Below are positions 41,782-49,993 of a stretch of DNA of 64,000 nucleotides, piece after piece (position 1 is the first letter of the stretch; each line of letters starts with the position of its first letter). Under the pieces are notes generated by a model. The model saw only the letters and a program-made list of their open reading frames with translations, was not told the DNA's origin and ran no database searches. The stretch is from Streptomyces barkulensis (GTDB lineage: Bacteria > Actinomycetota > Actinomycetes > Streptomycetales > Streptomycetaceae): contig NZ_PGSG01000110.1 in the NCBI RefSeq assembly GCF_002843305.1, forward strand, positions 124,001-188,000, given 5' to 3'. A program made the translations under genes and the position numbers.

Positions 41782-43701
41782 TCAGTCGACCTCCGCCGCG
41801 GCCTGCGCGAACTGCGCCCGGTACAGACGCGCGTACGCGCCGTCCGCGGCCAGCAGCGCCTCGTGCGTGCCCTGCTCCACGATCGAGCCGTCCTCCATCA
41901 CCAGGATGGTGTCGGCGTCCCTGACGGTGGAGAGCCGGTGCGCGATCACGAAGCTGGTGCGGCCGTGGGACAGCCGCGCCATCGCCCGCTGGATCAGCAC
42001 CTCGGTGCGGGTGTCCACCGAACTGGTCGCCTCGTCCAGCACCAGGATCACCGGATCGGACAGGAAGGCGCGCGCGATGGTGATCAGCTGCCTCTCGCCG
42101 GCGCTCACCCCCGAGCCCTCGTCGTCGAGGACGGTGTCGTAGCCGTCGGGGAGGGTGCGCACGAAGCGGTCGGCGTGGGCCGCGCGGGCCGCCTCCTCGA
42201 CCTCCTGCCGCGTCACGTCGCGGGAGGCGCCGTACGCGATGTTCTCCGCGATCGTGCCGCCGAACAGCCAGGTGTCCTGCAGCACCATGCCGATCCGCGA
42301 GCGCAGCTCCTCCCGCCGCATCGCGGCGATGTCCACCCCGTCCAGGGTGATGCGCCCCCCGGTCGTCTCGTAGAACCGCAGCAGGAGGTTGACCAGGGTG
42401 GTCTTGCCCGCCCCCGTCGGGCCGACGACGGCCACGGTCCGCCCCGGCTCCACCGTCAGCGACAGGTCCTCGATGAGCGGCCTGTCGGGGGTGTAGCGGA
42501 AGGACACCTTCTCCAGCACGACCCTGCCGCGCACGGTGTCGGGGCGCTCGCCCGGCACCGGATCGGGCTCCTGCTCCCCGGCGTCGAGGAGCTCGAAGAC
42601 CCGCTCGGCCGAGGCGACGCCCGACTGCACCAGGTTGGCCATCGACGCCAGCTGGGTGAGCGGTGTCGAGAACTGCCGCGAGTACTGGATGAAGGCCTGC
42701 ACGTCGCCGATGGACAGCGCGCCGGAGGCGACCCGCAGACCGCCGGCCACGGCCACCAGGACGTAGTTGAGGTTGGAGACGAAGAACATCAGCGGCTGCA
42801 TGATCCCGCTGTTGAACTGGGCCCGGAACGAGGCCTCGTACAGCTCCCCGTTCTGTTCGGCGAACATCGCGGCCGACTCCTCCTGCCGCCCGAAGACCTT
42901 CACCAGGGCGTGCCCGGTGTACATCTCCTCGATGTGGGCGTTGAGCCTGCCGGTGGAGCCCCACTGCCGCACGAACTGCGGCTGCGACCGCCTGCCGACC
43001 CGCCGGGCCACCACGACGGACAGCGGCACGGTCACCAGCGCGACCAGCGCGAGCAGCGGCGAGATCCAGAACATCACCATCAGCACCCCGACCACGGTCA
43101 GCAGCGAGTTGACCAGCTGGCCCATCGTCTGCTGGAGGGTCTGCCCGATGTTGTCGATGTCGTTGGTGGCCCGGCTGAGCACCTCACCGCGCTGCCGGCC
43201 GTCGAAGTACGACAGCGGCAGCCGGGACAGCTTCGCCTGTACGTCCTCGCGCAGGCGGAACACGGTGTTGTTCACCGCCAGGTTCACCAGGCGGGTCGCC
43301 ACGGCCATCAGCAGCCCCGCCGCGGCGAACACCGCAAGGGCCAGCAGCAGGACCTCGCCGACGGCGGTGAAGTCGATGCCCGCGCCGGGGGTGAACTCCA
43401 TGCCCGAGAGCATGTCGGCCTCGTCGCCCCGGCCCTGTCGGCGCATGTCCTCCAGGACCTGCTCCCGGTCGGCGCCGGCGGGCATCTCGCGCCCCACGAT
43501 CCCGGCGAAGACCAGATCGGTGGCCCGTCCCAGGATCTTCGGCCCGGCCACCGACAGCGCCACGCTCAGCACCACGGCCAGCAGCATCCCGGACAGCACG
43601 GTCCTCTCCGGCCGGAACCGCGCCAGCAGCCGCCGGGCGGACCCCTGGAAGTCCGCCGACCGCTGGTCCGGGGCTCCGGCCGTCATCCGGCCCATGGCCA
43701 T
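41782..43701 (-). CDS. ABC exporter half-transporter, catalytic-site subunit
   Basis: A 639-residue fused membrane/ATPase half-transporter. Six membrane helices lie in residues about 30-340; an unusual hydrophilic loop of about 45 residues after helix 1 (GREMPAGADREQVLEDMRRQGRG) faces outside by topology. In the ATPase, Walker A is GPTGAGKTT, the signature is degenerate (GVSAGERQL rather than LSGGQ), Walker B is ILVLDEATSSVD with the catalytic Glu, and the switch is VIAHRLSTV. So it offers an intact Walker B and a poor signature. Its start overlaps the upstream partner's stop (TGATG), fitting a heterodimeric multidrug exporter. Substrate unknown. Confidence 0.92.
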   Translation of the reverse strand: MAMGRMTAGAPDQRSADFQGSARRLLARFRPERTVLSGMLLAVVLSVALSVAGPKILGRATDLVFAGIVGREMPAGADREQVLEDMRRQGRGDEADMLSGMEFTPGAGIDFTAVGEVLLLALAVFAAAGLLMAVATRLVNLAVNNTVFRLREDVQAKLSRLPLSYFDGRQRGEVLSRATNDIDNIGQTLQQTMGQLVNSLLTVVGVLMVMFWISPLLALVALVTVPLSVVVARRVGRRSQPQFVRQWGSTGRLNAHIEEMYTGHALVKVFGRQEESAAMFAEQNGELYEASFRAQFNSGIMQPLMFFVSNLNYVLVAVAGGLRVASGALSIGDVQAFIQYSRQFSTPLTQLASMANLVQSGVASAERVFELLDAGEQEPDPVPGERPDTVRGRVVLEKVSFRYTPDRPLIEDLSLTVEPGRTVAVVGPTGAGKTTLVNLLLRFYETTGGRITLDGVDIAAMRREELRSRIGMVLQDTWLFGGTIAENIAYGASRDVTRQEVEEAARAAHADRFVRTLPDGYDTVLDDEGSGVSAGERQLITIARAFLSDPVILVLDEATSSVDTRTEVLIQRAMARLSHGRTSFVIAHRLSTVRDADTILVMEDGSIVEQGTHEALLAADGAYARLYRAQFAQAAAEVD

Positions 43702-45434
43702 CAGGCGGCCTCCGCTTCCGTCAGCTGGGAGAGGACGATCTCCCGGTACGTCGTGTTGGCCGTCATCAGCTCGTGGTGGTCCCCGACGCCCACGACCCGG
43801 CCCTCGTCGAGGACGACGATGCGGTCGGCGTCGCGGACGGTGGACACCCGCTGGGCGACGATCACGACCGTCGCGTCGGCGGTCTCCCGCGCCAGCGCGG
43901 CGCGCAGCGCCGCGTCGGTGGCGTAGTCCAGGGCCGAGAAGGAGTCGTCGAAGAGATAGATCTCCGGGCGGCGCACCAGGGTGCGCGCGATCGCGAGCCG
44001 CTGCCGCTGGCCGCCGGAGACGTTCGTCCCGCCCTGTGCGACGGGGGCCTCCAGCCCGCCCTCCAGCCGCCGGACGAAGTCGGCCGCCTGGGCCACCTCC
44101 AGGGCGTGCCACAGCTCCCCGTCCGTCGCCTCCGGGTTGCCGTAGCGCAGGTTCGTCGCGACCGTCCCCGAGAACAGATAGGGCTTCTGCGGCACCAGGC
44201 TCACCGTCCTGGCCAGCAGCGCGGGGTCCAGGTCGCGTACGTCCACGCCGCCGACCAGGACCTCGCCGCCGGTGGCGTCGAACAGCCGGGCCACCAGGCC
44301 GAGCAGGGTCGACTTCCCGCTGCCGGTCGGCCCGATGACCGCCGTGGTCTCGCCGGGCCCGGCCGCCAGGCGCACATCGCGCAGGACCGGCTCCTCGGCG
44401 CCCGGGTAGCGGAACCCGGCCCCGCGGATCTCCAGCCGGCCGCGGCGGGGCAGTTCCCGCACCGGCTTTGCGGGCGGCGCGACACTGGTGGAGGTGGCCA
44501 GGACCTCCTCGATGCGCTCGGCGCACACCTCGGCACGCGGCACCATCATGAACATGAAGGTGGCCATCATCACGCTCATCACGATCTGCATGAGATAGGC
44601 GAGGAACGCGGTCAGCGCGCCGATCCGCATGTCGCCGTCGTCGATGCGGTGCGCGCCGAACCAGACCACGGCGACGGACGAGAGGTTCACCACGGTCATG
44701 ACGATCGGGAACATCAGCGCCAGCAGCCGCCCGGCGCCCAGCGACACCTCGGTCAGCTCGGAGTTGGCGGTGCGGAAGCGTTCGCCCTCGTGCGCGTCGC
44801 GCACGAAGGCCCTGATGACGCGGTTGCCGGTGATCTGCTCGCGCAGCACCCGGTTCACCGTGTCGAGTCGTGTCTGCATGGCGCGGAACAGCGGACGCAG
44901 GCGCCGTACGACCACGGCCACGCAGACGCCGAGCACCGGCACGGTCGCCACCAGCACCGCGGACAGCGGCACGTCGAGCCGCAGGGCCATCAGGATGCCG
45001 CCCACGCACATGATCGGGGCCGACACCATGAGCGTGAAGCCCGTGAGCGCCAGCGCCTGCACCTGCTGGACGTCGTTGGTGGTCCGCGTGATCAGCGAGG
45101 GGGCGCCGAAGCGGCCGACCTCGCGCGCCGAGAAGGACTGCACGCGGTCGAAGACCGCGGCCCGCACATCCCTCCCGAGCGCCGCGGCGGTCCGCGCGCC
45201 GTGGCGGACGGCGCCGACGTTGCACGCCACCTGCAGGACGGTGACCGCGACCATGACGGAGCCGAGGACGAGGATGCGGCCGGTGTCGCCCTTCACCACG
45301 CCCTCGTCGATGATGTCCGCGTTGAGGGCGGGCAGGTAGAGGGTGGCGCAGGTCTGCAGGAGCTGCAGCAGCACCAGGGCGGTGATCGCTCCCCGGTAGG
45401 GGGCCAGATGTCTTCTGAGCAATCCGGTCAGCAA
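43701..45434 (-). CDS. ABC exporter half-transporter, degenerate-site subunit
   Basis: About 577 residues from a TTG at 45434 (MLTGLLRRHLAPYRGAI), which has GGGGGA at good spacing; an ATG at 45524 in the same frame lacks a site and would add 30 residues built on a CGCCGATA repeat. Six membrane helices, then an ATPase with Walker A GPTGSGKST, intact signature NVSGGQRQRLAIA, but a Walker B of YLFDDSFSALD (Asp in place of the catalytic Glu) and AQRVSTV (Gln in place of the switch His). It therefore contributes the inactive half of the asymmetric pair with the next gene. Confidence 0.9.
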   Translation of the reverse strand: MLTGLLRRHLAPYRGAITALVLLQLLQTCATLYLPALNADIIDEGVVKGDTGRILVLGSVMVAVTVLQVACNVGAVRHGARTAAALGRDVRAAVFDRVQSFSAREVGRFGAPSLITRTTNDVQQVQALALTGFTLMVSAPIMCVGGILMALRLDVPLSAVLVATVPVLGVCVAVVVRRLRPLFRAMQTRLDTVNRVLREQITGNRVIRAFVRDAHEGERFRTANSELTEVSLGAGRLLALMFPIVMTVVNLSSVAVVWFGAHRIDDGDMRIGALTAFLAYLMQIVMSVMMATFMFMMVPRAEVCAERIEEVLATSTSVAPPAKPVRELPRRGRLEIRGAGFRYPGAEEPVLRDVRLAAGPGETTAVIGPTGSGKSTLLGLVARLFDATGGEVLVGGVDVRDLDPALLARTVSLVPQKPYLFSGTVATNLRYGNPEATDGELWHALEVAQAADFVRRLEGGLEAPVAQGGTNVSGGQRQRLAIARTLVRRPEIYLFDDSFSALDYATDAALRAALARETADATVVIVAQRVSTVRDADRIVVLDEGRVVGVGDHHELMTANTTYREIVLSQLTEAEAA

Positions 45435-45551
45435 GCGGTGGTCCCCCGTATCGGCGTATCGGCGTATCGGCGTGGTGCGGCGCGGCGGGCCGTGCCGGGT
45501 GGTGAGGGGTTCATCATCCGTCATGCGGCGAGGAGTTCTCAGGCGACCGAG

Positions 45552-46019
45552 TCAACTGCCCGAAGATCCACCGGACTCGCGTCCGATCAGCGACCGGTGG
45601 GACTCCTGCAGTCCCTCGGGCAGGTCGCCGGGCGCGAACCACCTGGCCTCCAGGACCTCGAAAGGATCGATCTCGAGCCTGCCGCCGGTGAGCCGGGCCT
45701 CGTAGGCGGCCTCCGCCCGCAGCCGGTACCCGCTGGTGAGACGGACGAGTTCGCCGACGCGCACGTCGAGTCCGGTCTCCTCGCGCACCTCGCGGACGAC
45801 CGTCTCCTGGAAGGTCTCGCCCTTCTTGGCGTACCCCGTCGGCAGCCCCCAGGGGCGGTCCGCGTGCCACAAGCGGTGCCTGAGGAGGAGCACGTTGCCG
45901 TCCGCGTCGCGTACGACACCGGTGACGCCCACCATGAACTTCGGGTTGGCCAGCCACATCAGGCGCCACTGCAGCGGGCCGCCGATGCGGTGCCAGATCC
46001 GGGCGGCGATCCTCTTCAC
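45552..46019 (-). CDS. Nudix hydrolase
   Basis: A 155-residue Nudix pyrophosphohydrolase. The Nudix box is complete: G-YAKKG-E-TFQETVV-REVREETG (about residues 63-85), with all metal-binding Glu. The start KRIAARIWHRIGGPLQWRLMWLANPKFMVGVTGVVRDADGNVLLLRHR is typical of a branch near MutT/NUDIX that acts on unknown nucleotides. GTG at 46019 follows GAAGGAG. It is transcribed in the same direction as the ABC pair, about 118 bp upstream of it, and is divergent from the TetR-controlled operon at 46211. Confidence 0.9.
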   Translation of the reverse strand: MKRIAARIWHRIGGPLQWRLMWLANPKFMVGVTGVVRDADGNVLLLRHRLWHADRPWGLPTGYAKKGETFQETVVREVREETGLDVRVGELVRLTSGYRLRAEAAYEARLTGGRLEIDPFEVLEARWFAPGDLPEGLQESHRSLIGRESGGSSGS

Positions 46020-46210
46020 GGCGTCTTCTCCTTCGGTGGGTCCGGCATGGGCGGCCCTCCGCGCCGCGCCGGTGCGCAGCCGTGCGGAGGCGCCGCCGCC
46101 CACGATGGCGCATCCGCCCCCGCCGGTGCGTCAGGCGCTCGTCGTGGGCCGGTGCGCGCCGTCAGCCGGACGGAGCCCTCCAGCCTCATCCCCCTTGCCG
46201 CACAAGCGAC

Positions 46211-46269
46211 TTGAACGTGTTCAAAAACAGGTCTACAGTCCAGTGCAACAGCTTTTTGAACACGTTCAA
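46211..46269 (+). promoter_or_regulatory. TetR-type operator pair flanking a promoter
   Basis: TTGAACGTGTTCAA (46211-46224) and its exact reverse complement TTGAACACGTTCAA (46256-46269) have centres 45 bp apart. Between them TTGAAC (46211-46216, inside the first site) and TACAGT (46233-46238) make a promoter with a 16-bp spacer. The downstream operon encodes a TetR protein, so autorepression is likely. Confidence 0.8.
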
Positions 46270-46294
46270 AGAGCGCTTCACGAAGGGGCGGGAC

Positions 46295-46702
46295 ATGGAC
46301 CTCACCGTGGTCACGTACGTCGTCTACCTGGCCGTCAGCATCGGTCTGACGGTCTGGGTGGCGCGCACGCTCAGCCGGAACGGGAAGATCTTCCTCGAGG
46401 ACGTCCTGCGCGGGAACGAGAAGCTCGCGGACGCCGTGAACCACCTGCTGGTGGTCGGGTTCTACCTCGTCAACCTCGGTTTCGTCGCCCTGTACCTGAG
46501 GGTCGGCTCCCCGGTGGACGACACCAGGGAGGTGTTCGAGGCGCTGTCGAAGCAACTGGGCGTGGTGCTGCTGGTCCTCGGTGTGCTGCACCTGGGGAAC
46601 GTCTACGTGCTCAACCGGATCCGGCGGCGGGGCACGATGGAGCGGGAGCAGACGCCCCCGGTGCCGCCGCAGGGCTGGACCGCGCCGGCCGCCGAGGCGT
46701 GA
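46295..46702 (+). CDS. Small integral membrane protein of a TetR operon
   Basis: A 135-residue membrane protein with three hydrophobic segments: TVVTYVVYLAVSIGLTVWVARTL, LADAVNHLLVVGFYLVNLGFVALYL and LGVVLLVLGVLHLGNVYVLN. The loop FLEDVLRGNEKLADAVN is conserved-looking. No named family. It starts at 46295 after GAAGGGGCGG, 25 bp past the second TetR operator, and overlaps the DCC thiol oxidoreductase gene by GTGA. It may anchor or support that enzyme; this is inferred from order. Confidence 0.75.
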   Translation: MDLTVVTYVVYLAVSIGLTVWVARTLSRNGKIFLEDVLRGNEKLADAVNHLLVVGFYLVNLGFVALYLRVGSPVDDTREVFEALSKQLGVVLLVLGVLHLGNVYVLNRIRRRGTMEREQTPPVPPQGWTAPAAEA

Positions 46703-47259
46703 GGGGCGTGCCGGGGACGGACGCCGGGCACCGGGACGCCGTGCGCGTCCCGGTCCACCGGCTGACGGTGCTCTACGACGCGGGCTGCCCGCTGTGCCGG
46801 CACATCTGCGACTGGCTGGCGCGGCAGCGCAAGCTCGTCCCCCTCGACCTGGTGCCCGCCGGCTCGGACGAGGCGCGGCGCAGGCTGCCGGGACTCGACC
46901 ACGGCCGAACCCTGGAGGAGATCACGGTCGTGGGGGACGGCGGACAGGTCTACCGAGGGCCGGCGGCCTGGGTCGTGTGCCTGTGGGCCCTGGCCGAGTA
47001 CCGGCCCACGGCCCACCGGCTCAGCACCCCGGCGGGCGCGCCGCTGGCACGCGCGGCGGTGCTCGCCGCCGCGAAGTACCGGCAGGTGGCGCGCAGGCCG
47101 GAGTGGAGCGGCGACCGGGGCGGGCGGGCCTACGGCGCGCACGACGGCTGGAGTTACGACCCGGCCACGGGCTGGACCTTCACCGGCCGGGCCCCGGGCC
47201 AGGCCCCGCCCTCCTCCCTCCCCCCGGCCTGCGGGGGAGAATGTCCGGCGCCCGATTAG
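46699..47259 (+). CDS. DCC-family (DUF393) thiol-disulfide oxidoreductase
   Basis: A 186-residue protein. VLYDAGCPLCRHICDWLARQRKL holds the DxxCPLC motif of the DUF393/DCC family (about residue 25), with a CxxC that resembles thioredoxin. LVPAGSDEARRRLPGLDHGRTLEEITVVG and VYRGPAAWVVCLWALAEYR match the family's second half. The C-terminus (about 145-186) is a Gly/Pro-rich extension. It starts with GTG at 46699 overlapping the upstream stop; a GTG nine bases later is also possible. The pairing with a small membrane protein suggests a redox or membrane-linked role, yet substrate is unknown. Confidence 0.85.
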   Translation: MRGVPGTDAGHRDAVRVPVHRLTVLYDAGCPLCRHICDWLARQRKLVPLDLVPAGSDEARRRLPGLDHGRTLEEITVVGDGGQVYRGPAAWVVCLWALAEYRPTAHRLSTPAGAPLARAAVLAAAKYRQVARRPEWSGDRGGRAYGAHDGWSYDPATGWTFTGRAPGQAPPSSLPPACGGECPAPD

Positions 47260-47269
47260 GCTCACCCGT

Positions 47270-48199
47270 GTGGAAGCAGCACCGAGATCCGTACGCGAGG
47301 GCGCCGTGGCCGGCTCCTCCGAGCCCACCGCGGCCCCCGGAGCCGGGAAGCGGGGCGAGCCGGAGAAGGCCGCCGGGCCCGCCCGGCGGCCCAGGAGCGA
47401 GCAGACGCGGGCCCTCATCCTGGAGACCGCCCTGCGCCTGTTCCGCGAGCGCGGATACGACCGCACGACCATGCGTGCCATCGCCCAGGAGGCCGGGGTC
47501 TCCGTCGGCAACGCCTACTACTACTTCGGGAGCAAGGAGCACCTGATCCAGGGCTTCTACGACCGGATCGCCGAGCAGCACCAGGCGGCCGCCGAGGCCG
47601 TCCTGGACGGCGAGGGGGACCTCGCGGCACGCATCCGCGGGGTCCTCCTCGCATGGCTGGACATCGCCGAGCCGTACCACGAGTTCGCGGCCCAGTTCTT
47701 CAAGAACGCCGCCGACCCCGACAGTCCGCTCAGCCCCTTCTCCGCGGAGTCCGAGGGCCCGCGGGAGGCCGCGATCGAGGTCCACCGCAGGGTCCTGGCG
47801 GGGGCGGACACCGCCTATGACCCCGAACTCGCCGAGCAGTTGCCCCGGTTGCTCTGGCTCCAGCAGATGGGCATGGTCCTGTTCTGGGTCTACGACCGCT
47901 CCGAGGGCTCGGCGAACAGCCGCCGCCTGGCCGAGCGCGTGGCGCCGATCGTCGCCCGCGCGATATCCCTGACCCGCTTCCGCCTGCTGCGGCCCCTGGT
48001 GCGCGAGACCCACGAACTGCTCAGCGACTTCATGCCGACGGCGGCGGGGATGGCGGCGAACGGCCCGCAGCGCGAGGAGCCGGGGAAGGCGGGCAGGCCG
48101 GCGGGGCGAAGGACGGGAAGGAAGGCGGGGGAGAGGAGGGCGGCGGGCGGGCGTACGGCCGCCCGCCGCGACCCCGGGGAGCGGGACGGGGAGGGCTGA
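47270..48199 (+). CDS. TetR family regulator, probable autorepressor of the operon
   Basis: A 309-residue TetR protein. After a 43-residue disordered Gly/Pro/Ala N-terminus comes RSEQTRALILETALRLFRERGYDRTTMRAIAQEAGVSVGNAYYYFGSKEHLIQGFYDRIAE, the helix-turn-helix (about residues 44-105). The ligand domain has unusual aromatic and acidic residues (YHEFAAQFFKNAADPDSPLSPF). The last 45 residues are Arg/Gly/Ala-rich and basic, an oddity in this family. GTG at 47270 is 10 bp downstream of the oxidoreductase gene; a TAGGCT at 47257 could also give a leaderless internal transcript. Its likely target is the operator pair at 46211. Confidence 0.9.
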   Translation: MEAAPRSVREGAVAGSSEPTAAPGAGKRGEPEKAAGPARRPRSEQTRALILETALRLFRERGYDRTTMRAIAQEAGVSVGNAYYYFGSKEHLIQGFYDRIAEQHQAAAEAVLDGEGDLAARIRGVLLAWLDIAEPYHEFAAQFFKNAADPDSPLSPFSAESEGPREAAIEVHRRVLAGADTAYDPELAEQLPRLLWLQQMGMVLFWVYDRSEGSANSRRLAERVAPIVARAISLTRFRLLRPLVRETHELLSDFMPTAAGMAANGPQREEPGKAGRPAGRRTGRKAGERRAAGGRTAARRDPGERDGEG

Positions 48200-48223
48200 C
48201 GGCCGCCCGCCGCGGCTTCGGTG

Positions 48224-48886
48224 TCAGGCGCGGAAGTCGGCCGGCCGCTCCGGGGACGCCTCGGCCAGCGCGGCGGCGACCTCCCCGGTCCCGGCCCGCA
48301 GCCCGTACACGGGCGTGCCGGGCTGCTGGCGCCAGGAGTCGTCGATGCCGCCCGCGTCGACGGTGTCGAAGCCCATCTCCTCGACGAGGTCCCGCACCCG
48401 GCGCTTGGCGTCCTCGTCGTCCCCGGCCACGGGCAGGGCCATGCGCCCGGGGTCGCCGGCGGGGCGGGGCCTGTCGAGGATGTCCTGGGCGTAGGTGCCG
48501 TTGAACGCCTTGACCACCGGGTGGCCGATCTGCCGCTCGGTCCAGCGGCTCTCGGTCAGCCCCTCGTCCTCGATGGCGTCGATCCGGCCGTCGCGCTGCC
48601 GGGGGTAGTAGTTGCCGGTGTCGATGACGGCCGCCCCGGGCGCGGCCCCGTCGAGCAGTCCGGAGGGCAGGTCGGGCACGGCCTTCAGCGGGACGGTGAC
48701 CACCACGACCTCCGCGCCGCGCGCCGCCTCGGCGGCGGCGACGGGGGTGGCTCCGGTCTCCTCGGCCAGTGCGGTGAGGGTGTGGGGTCCGCGCGAGTTC
48801 GCCACCGACACCTCGTGGCCGAGCGCGGTCAGCCGCCGGGTCAGATTGCCGCCGATGTTGCCCGCGCCGATGATGCCGATCTTCAT
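48224..48886 (-). CDS. NADPH-dependent F420 reductase-like / NAD(P)-binding protein
   Basis: A 220-residue Rossmann protein of the F420H2:NADP oxidoreductase-like family. MKIGIIGAGNIGGNLTRRLTALGHEVSVANSRGPHTL binds the NADP; VVVTVPLKAVPDL and GNYYPRQRDG follow; VVKAFNGTYAQDILDRPRPAG is the family's middle motif and DAGGIDDSWRQQPGTPVYG the end. The true cofactor partner (F420 or another) is not proved. ATG at 48886 has GGAAAGGCAAGCG upstream. It is convergent with the TetR operon and divergent from the acyl-CoA operon, sharing the intergenic region that holds the operator at 49044. Confidence 0.8.
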   Translation of the reverse strand: MKIGIIGAGNIGGNLTRRLTALGHEVSVANSRGPHTLTALAEETGATPVAAAEAARGAEVVVVTVPLKAVPDLPSGLLDGAAPGAAVIDTGNYYPRQRDGRIDAIEDEGLTESRWTERQIGHPVVKAFNGTYAQDILDRPRPAGDPGRMALPVAGDDEDAKRRVRDLVEEMGFDTVDAGGIDDSWRQQPGTPVYGLRAGTGEVAAALAEASPERPADFRA

Positions 48887-49043
48887 CGCTTGCCTTTCCG
48901 AGTCCGTCGTCCGGGACGACCGGTGGTCGCGCCCGTGCCGGCCCCGGCCGGGCCGGCTTCCTGCGCAACCCCGCCGCAGGGGGATCTGTTCCCCGGCTCA
49001 CCGCTCGTCCCGCCCGGCGTCGGCGGTGTCGGGCGCAGAAAAT

Positions 49044-49063
49044 CATGCATGCGTGCTTGCTTG
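49044..49063. promoter_or_regulatory. Operator-like dyad CAnGCAnGCnnGCnTGCnTG
   Basis: CATGCATGCGTGCTTGCTTG has dyad symmetry at 14 of 20 positions, in the pattern CAnGCAnGC and its mirror. It lies between the F420-reductase-like gene and the acyl-CoA operon that ends in a TetR gene. A TetR operator is the likely role. Confidence 0.55.
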
Positions 49064-49129
49064 TTTCCTCCGTCCCTGTCACGCTCGCCGGACGGGAAGG
49101 CCCGCACGGCCGAGGCGAGGGAGGGCGGT

Positions 49130-49993
49130 ATGCCGGGTACGGCTGCGGACGAGGTGCTGGAGGACCTGCGGCGCGAGGGCGAGGAACTGGACGCGCTCGT
49201 GGCCCCCCTGGCCGAGGGGGCCGGCGGGCGGTGGACGGCCGGCACCCCGGCGCCCGGCTGGACCGTCGCCCACCAGATCGCCCACCTGGCCTGGACCGAT
49301 GAGCGCTCCCTGCTCGCCGCCCGCGACCCGGAGGCGTTCCGGCGGGAGGCGGAGGCGGCGTTCGCGGACCCGGCGGCCGTGGACACCTACGTCGACGACG
49401 GAGCCCGCCGCGGTGCCGCGCTGCCGCCCGGCGCGCTGCTGGCGCTGTGGCGCGCCGGGCGGCGGAAGCTCGCCGGCGCGCTCGAGGAACTGGCCGGAGG
49501 TCCGGGCAGGCACCGCATCCCCTGGTACGGGCCGCCGATGAGCCCCGCCGGCATGGCCACGGCCCGGCTGATGGAGACCTGGGCGCACGGCGAGGACATC
49601 GCCGGGGCGCTCGGCGTGCGACGCGAGCCGACCGCCCGTCTGCGCCATGTCGCCCGGCTCGGCGTGCGGACGAGGGACTTCGCCCATCTGGTGAACGGAC
49701 TGGAGCCGCCCGCCGAGCCGTTCCGCGTCGAACTCACCCCGCCCCCGACGGCCGGCAACGGCCCCGGTGAGCTGTGGACGTACGGCCCCGCCGACGCCCC
49801 GCAGCGCGTCGGCGGGCCCGCGCTGGACTTCTGCCTGCTCGTCACCCGGCGCGTCCACCGCGACGACACCGCCCTGCGCGCCACCGGCGCCGGCGCCGAG
49901 GGCTGGCTCTCCATCGCCCAGGCCTTCGCGGGCCCGCCCGGCGCCGGAAGGGCGCGGGGGACGCGCGGCCACACGGACGGGGGCACGCGATGA
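49130..49993 (+). CDS. TIGR03084-family metal-binding protein (DinB/maleylpyruvate-isomerase-like)
   Basis: A 287-residue protein of the DinB-like fold. WTVAHQIAHLAWTDERSLLA (about 43-62) and ETWAHGEDIAGAL (about 155) hold the three His that bind metal in mycothiol-dependent relatives. WYGPPMSPAGMATARLMETWAHGEDIAGALGV is the TIGR03084 signature. Its exact reaction is unknown; it may be a mycothiol-dependent step or a housekeeping role in CoA catabolism. It is the first gene of the operon: ATG at 49130 follows GGCGAGGGAGGG and its stop overlaps the next start (ATGA). Confidence 0.85.
   Translation: MPGTAADEVLEDLRREGEELDALVAPLAEGAGGRWTAGTPAPGWTVAHQIAHLAWTDERSLLAARDPEAFRREAEAAFADPAAVDTYVDDGARRGAALPPGALLALWRAGRRKLAGALEELAGGPGRHRIPWYGPPMSPAGMATARLMETWAHGEDIAGALGVRREPTARLRHVARLGVRTRDFAHLVNGLEPPAEPFRVELTPPPTAGNGPGELWTYGPADAPQRVGGPALDFCLLVTRRVHRDDTALRATGAGAEGWLSIAQAFAGPPGAGRARGTRGHTDGGTR

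Noticed and set aside
46020..46210. Plus-strand open frame running into the membrane-protein gene
   Set aside because: It overlaps the promoter and operator region and has no ribosome site; the ATG at 46295 has both a site and a normal membrane-protein start.
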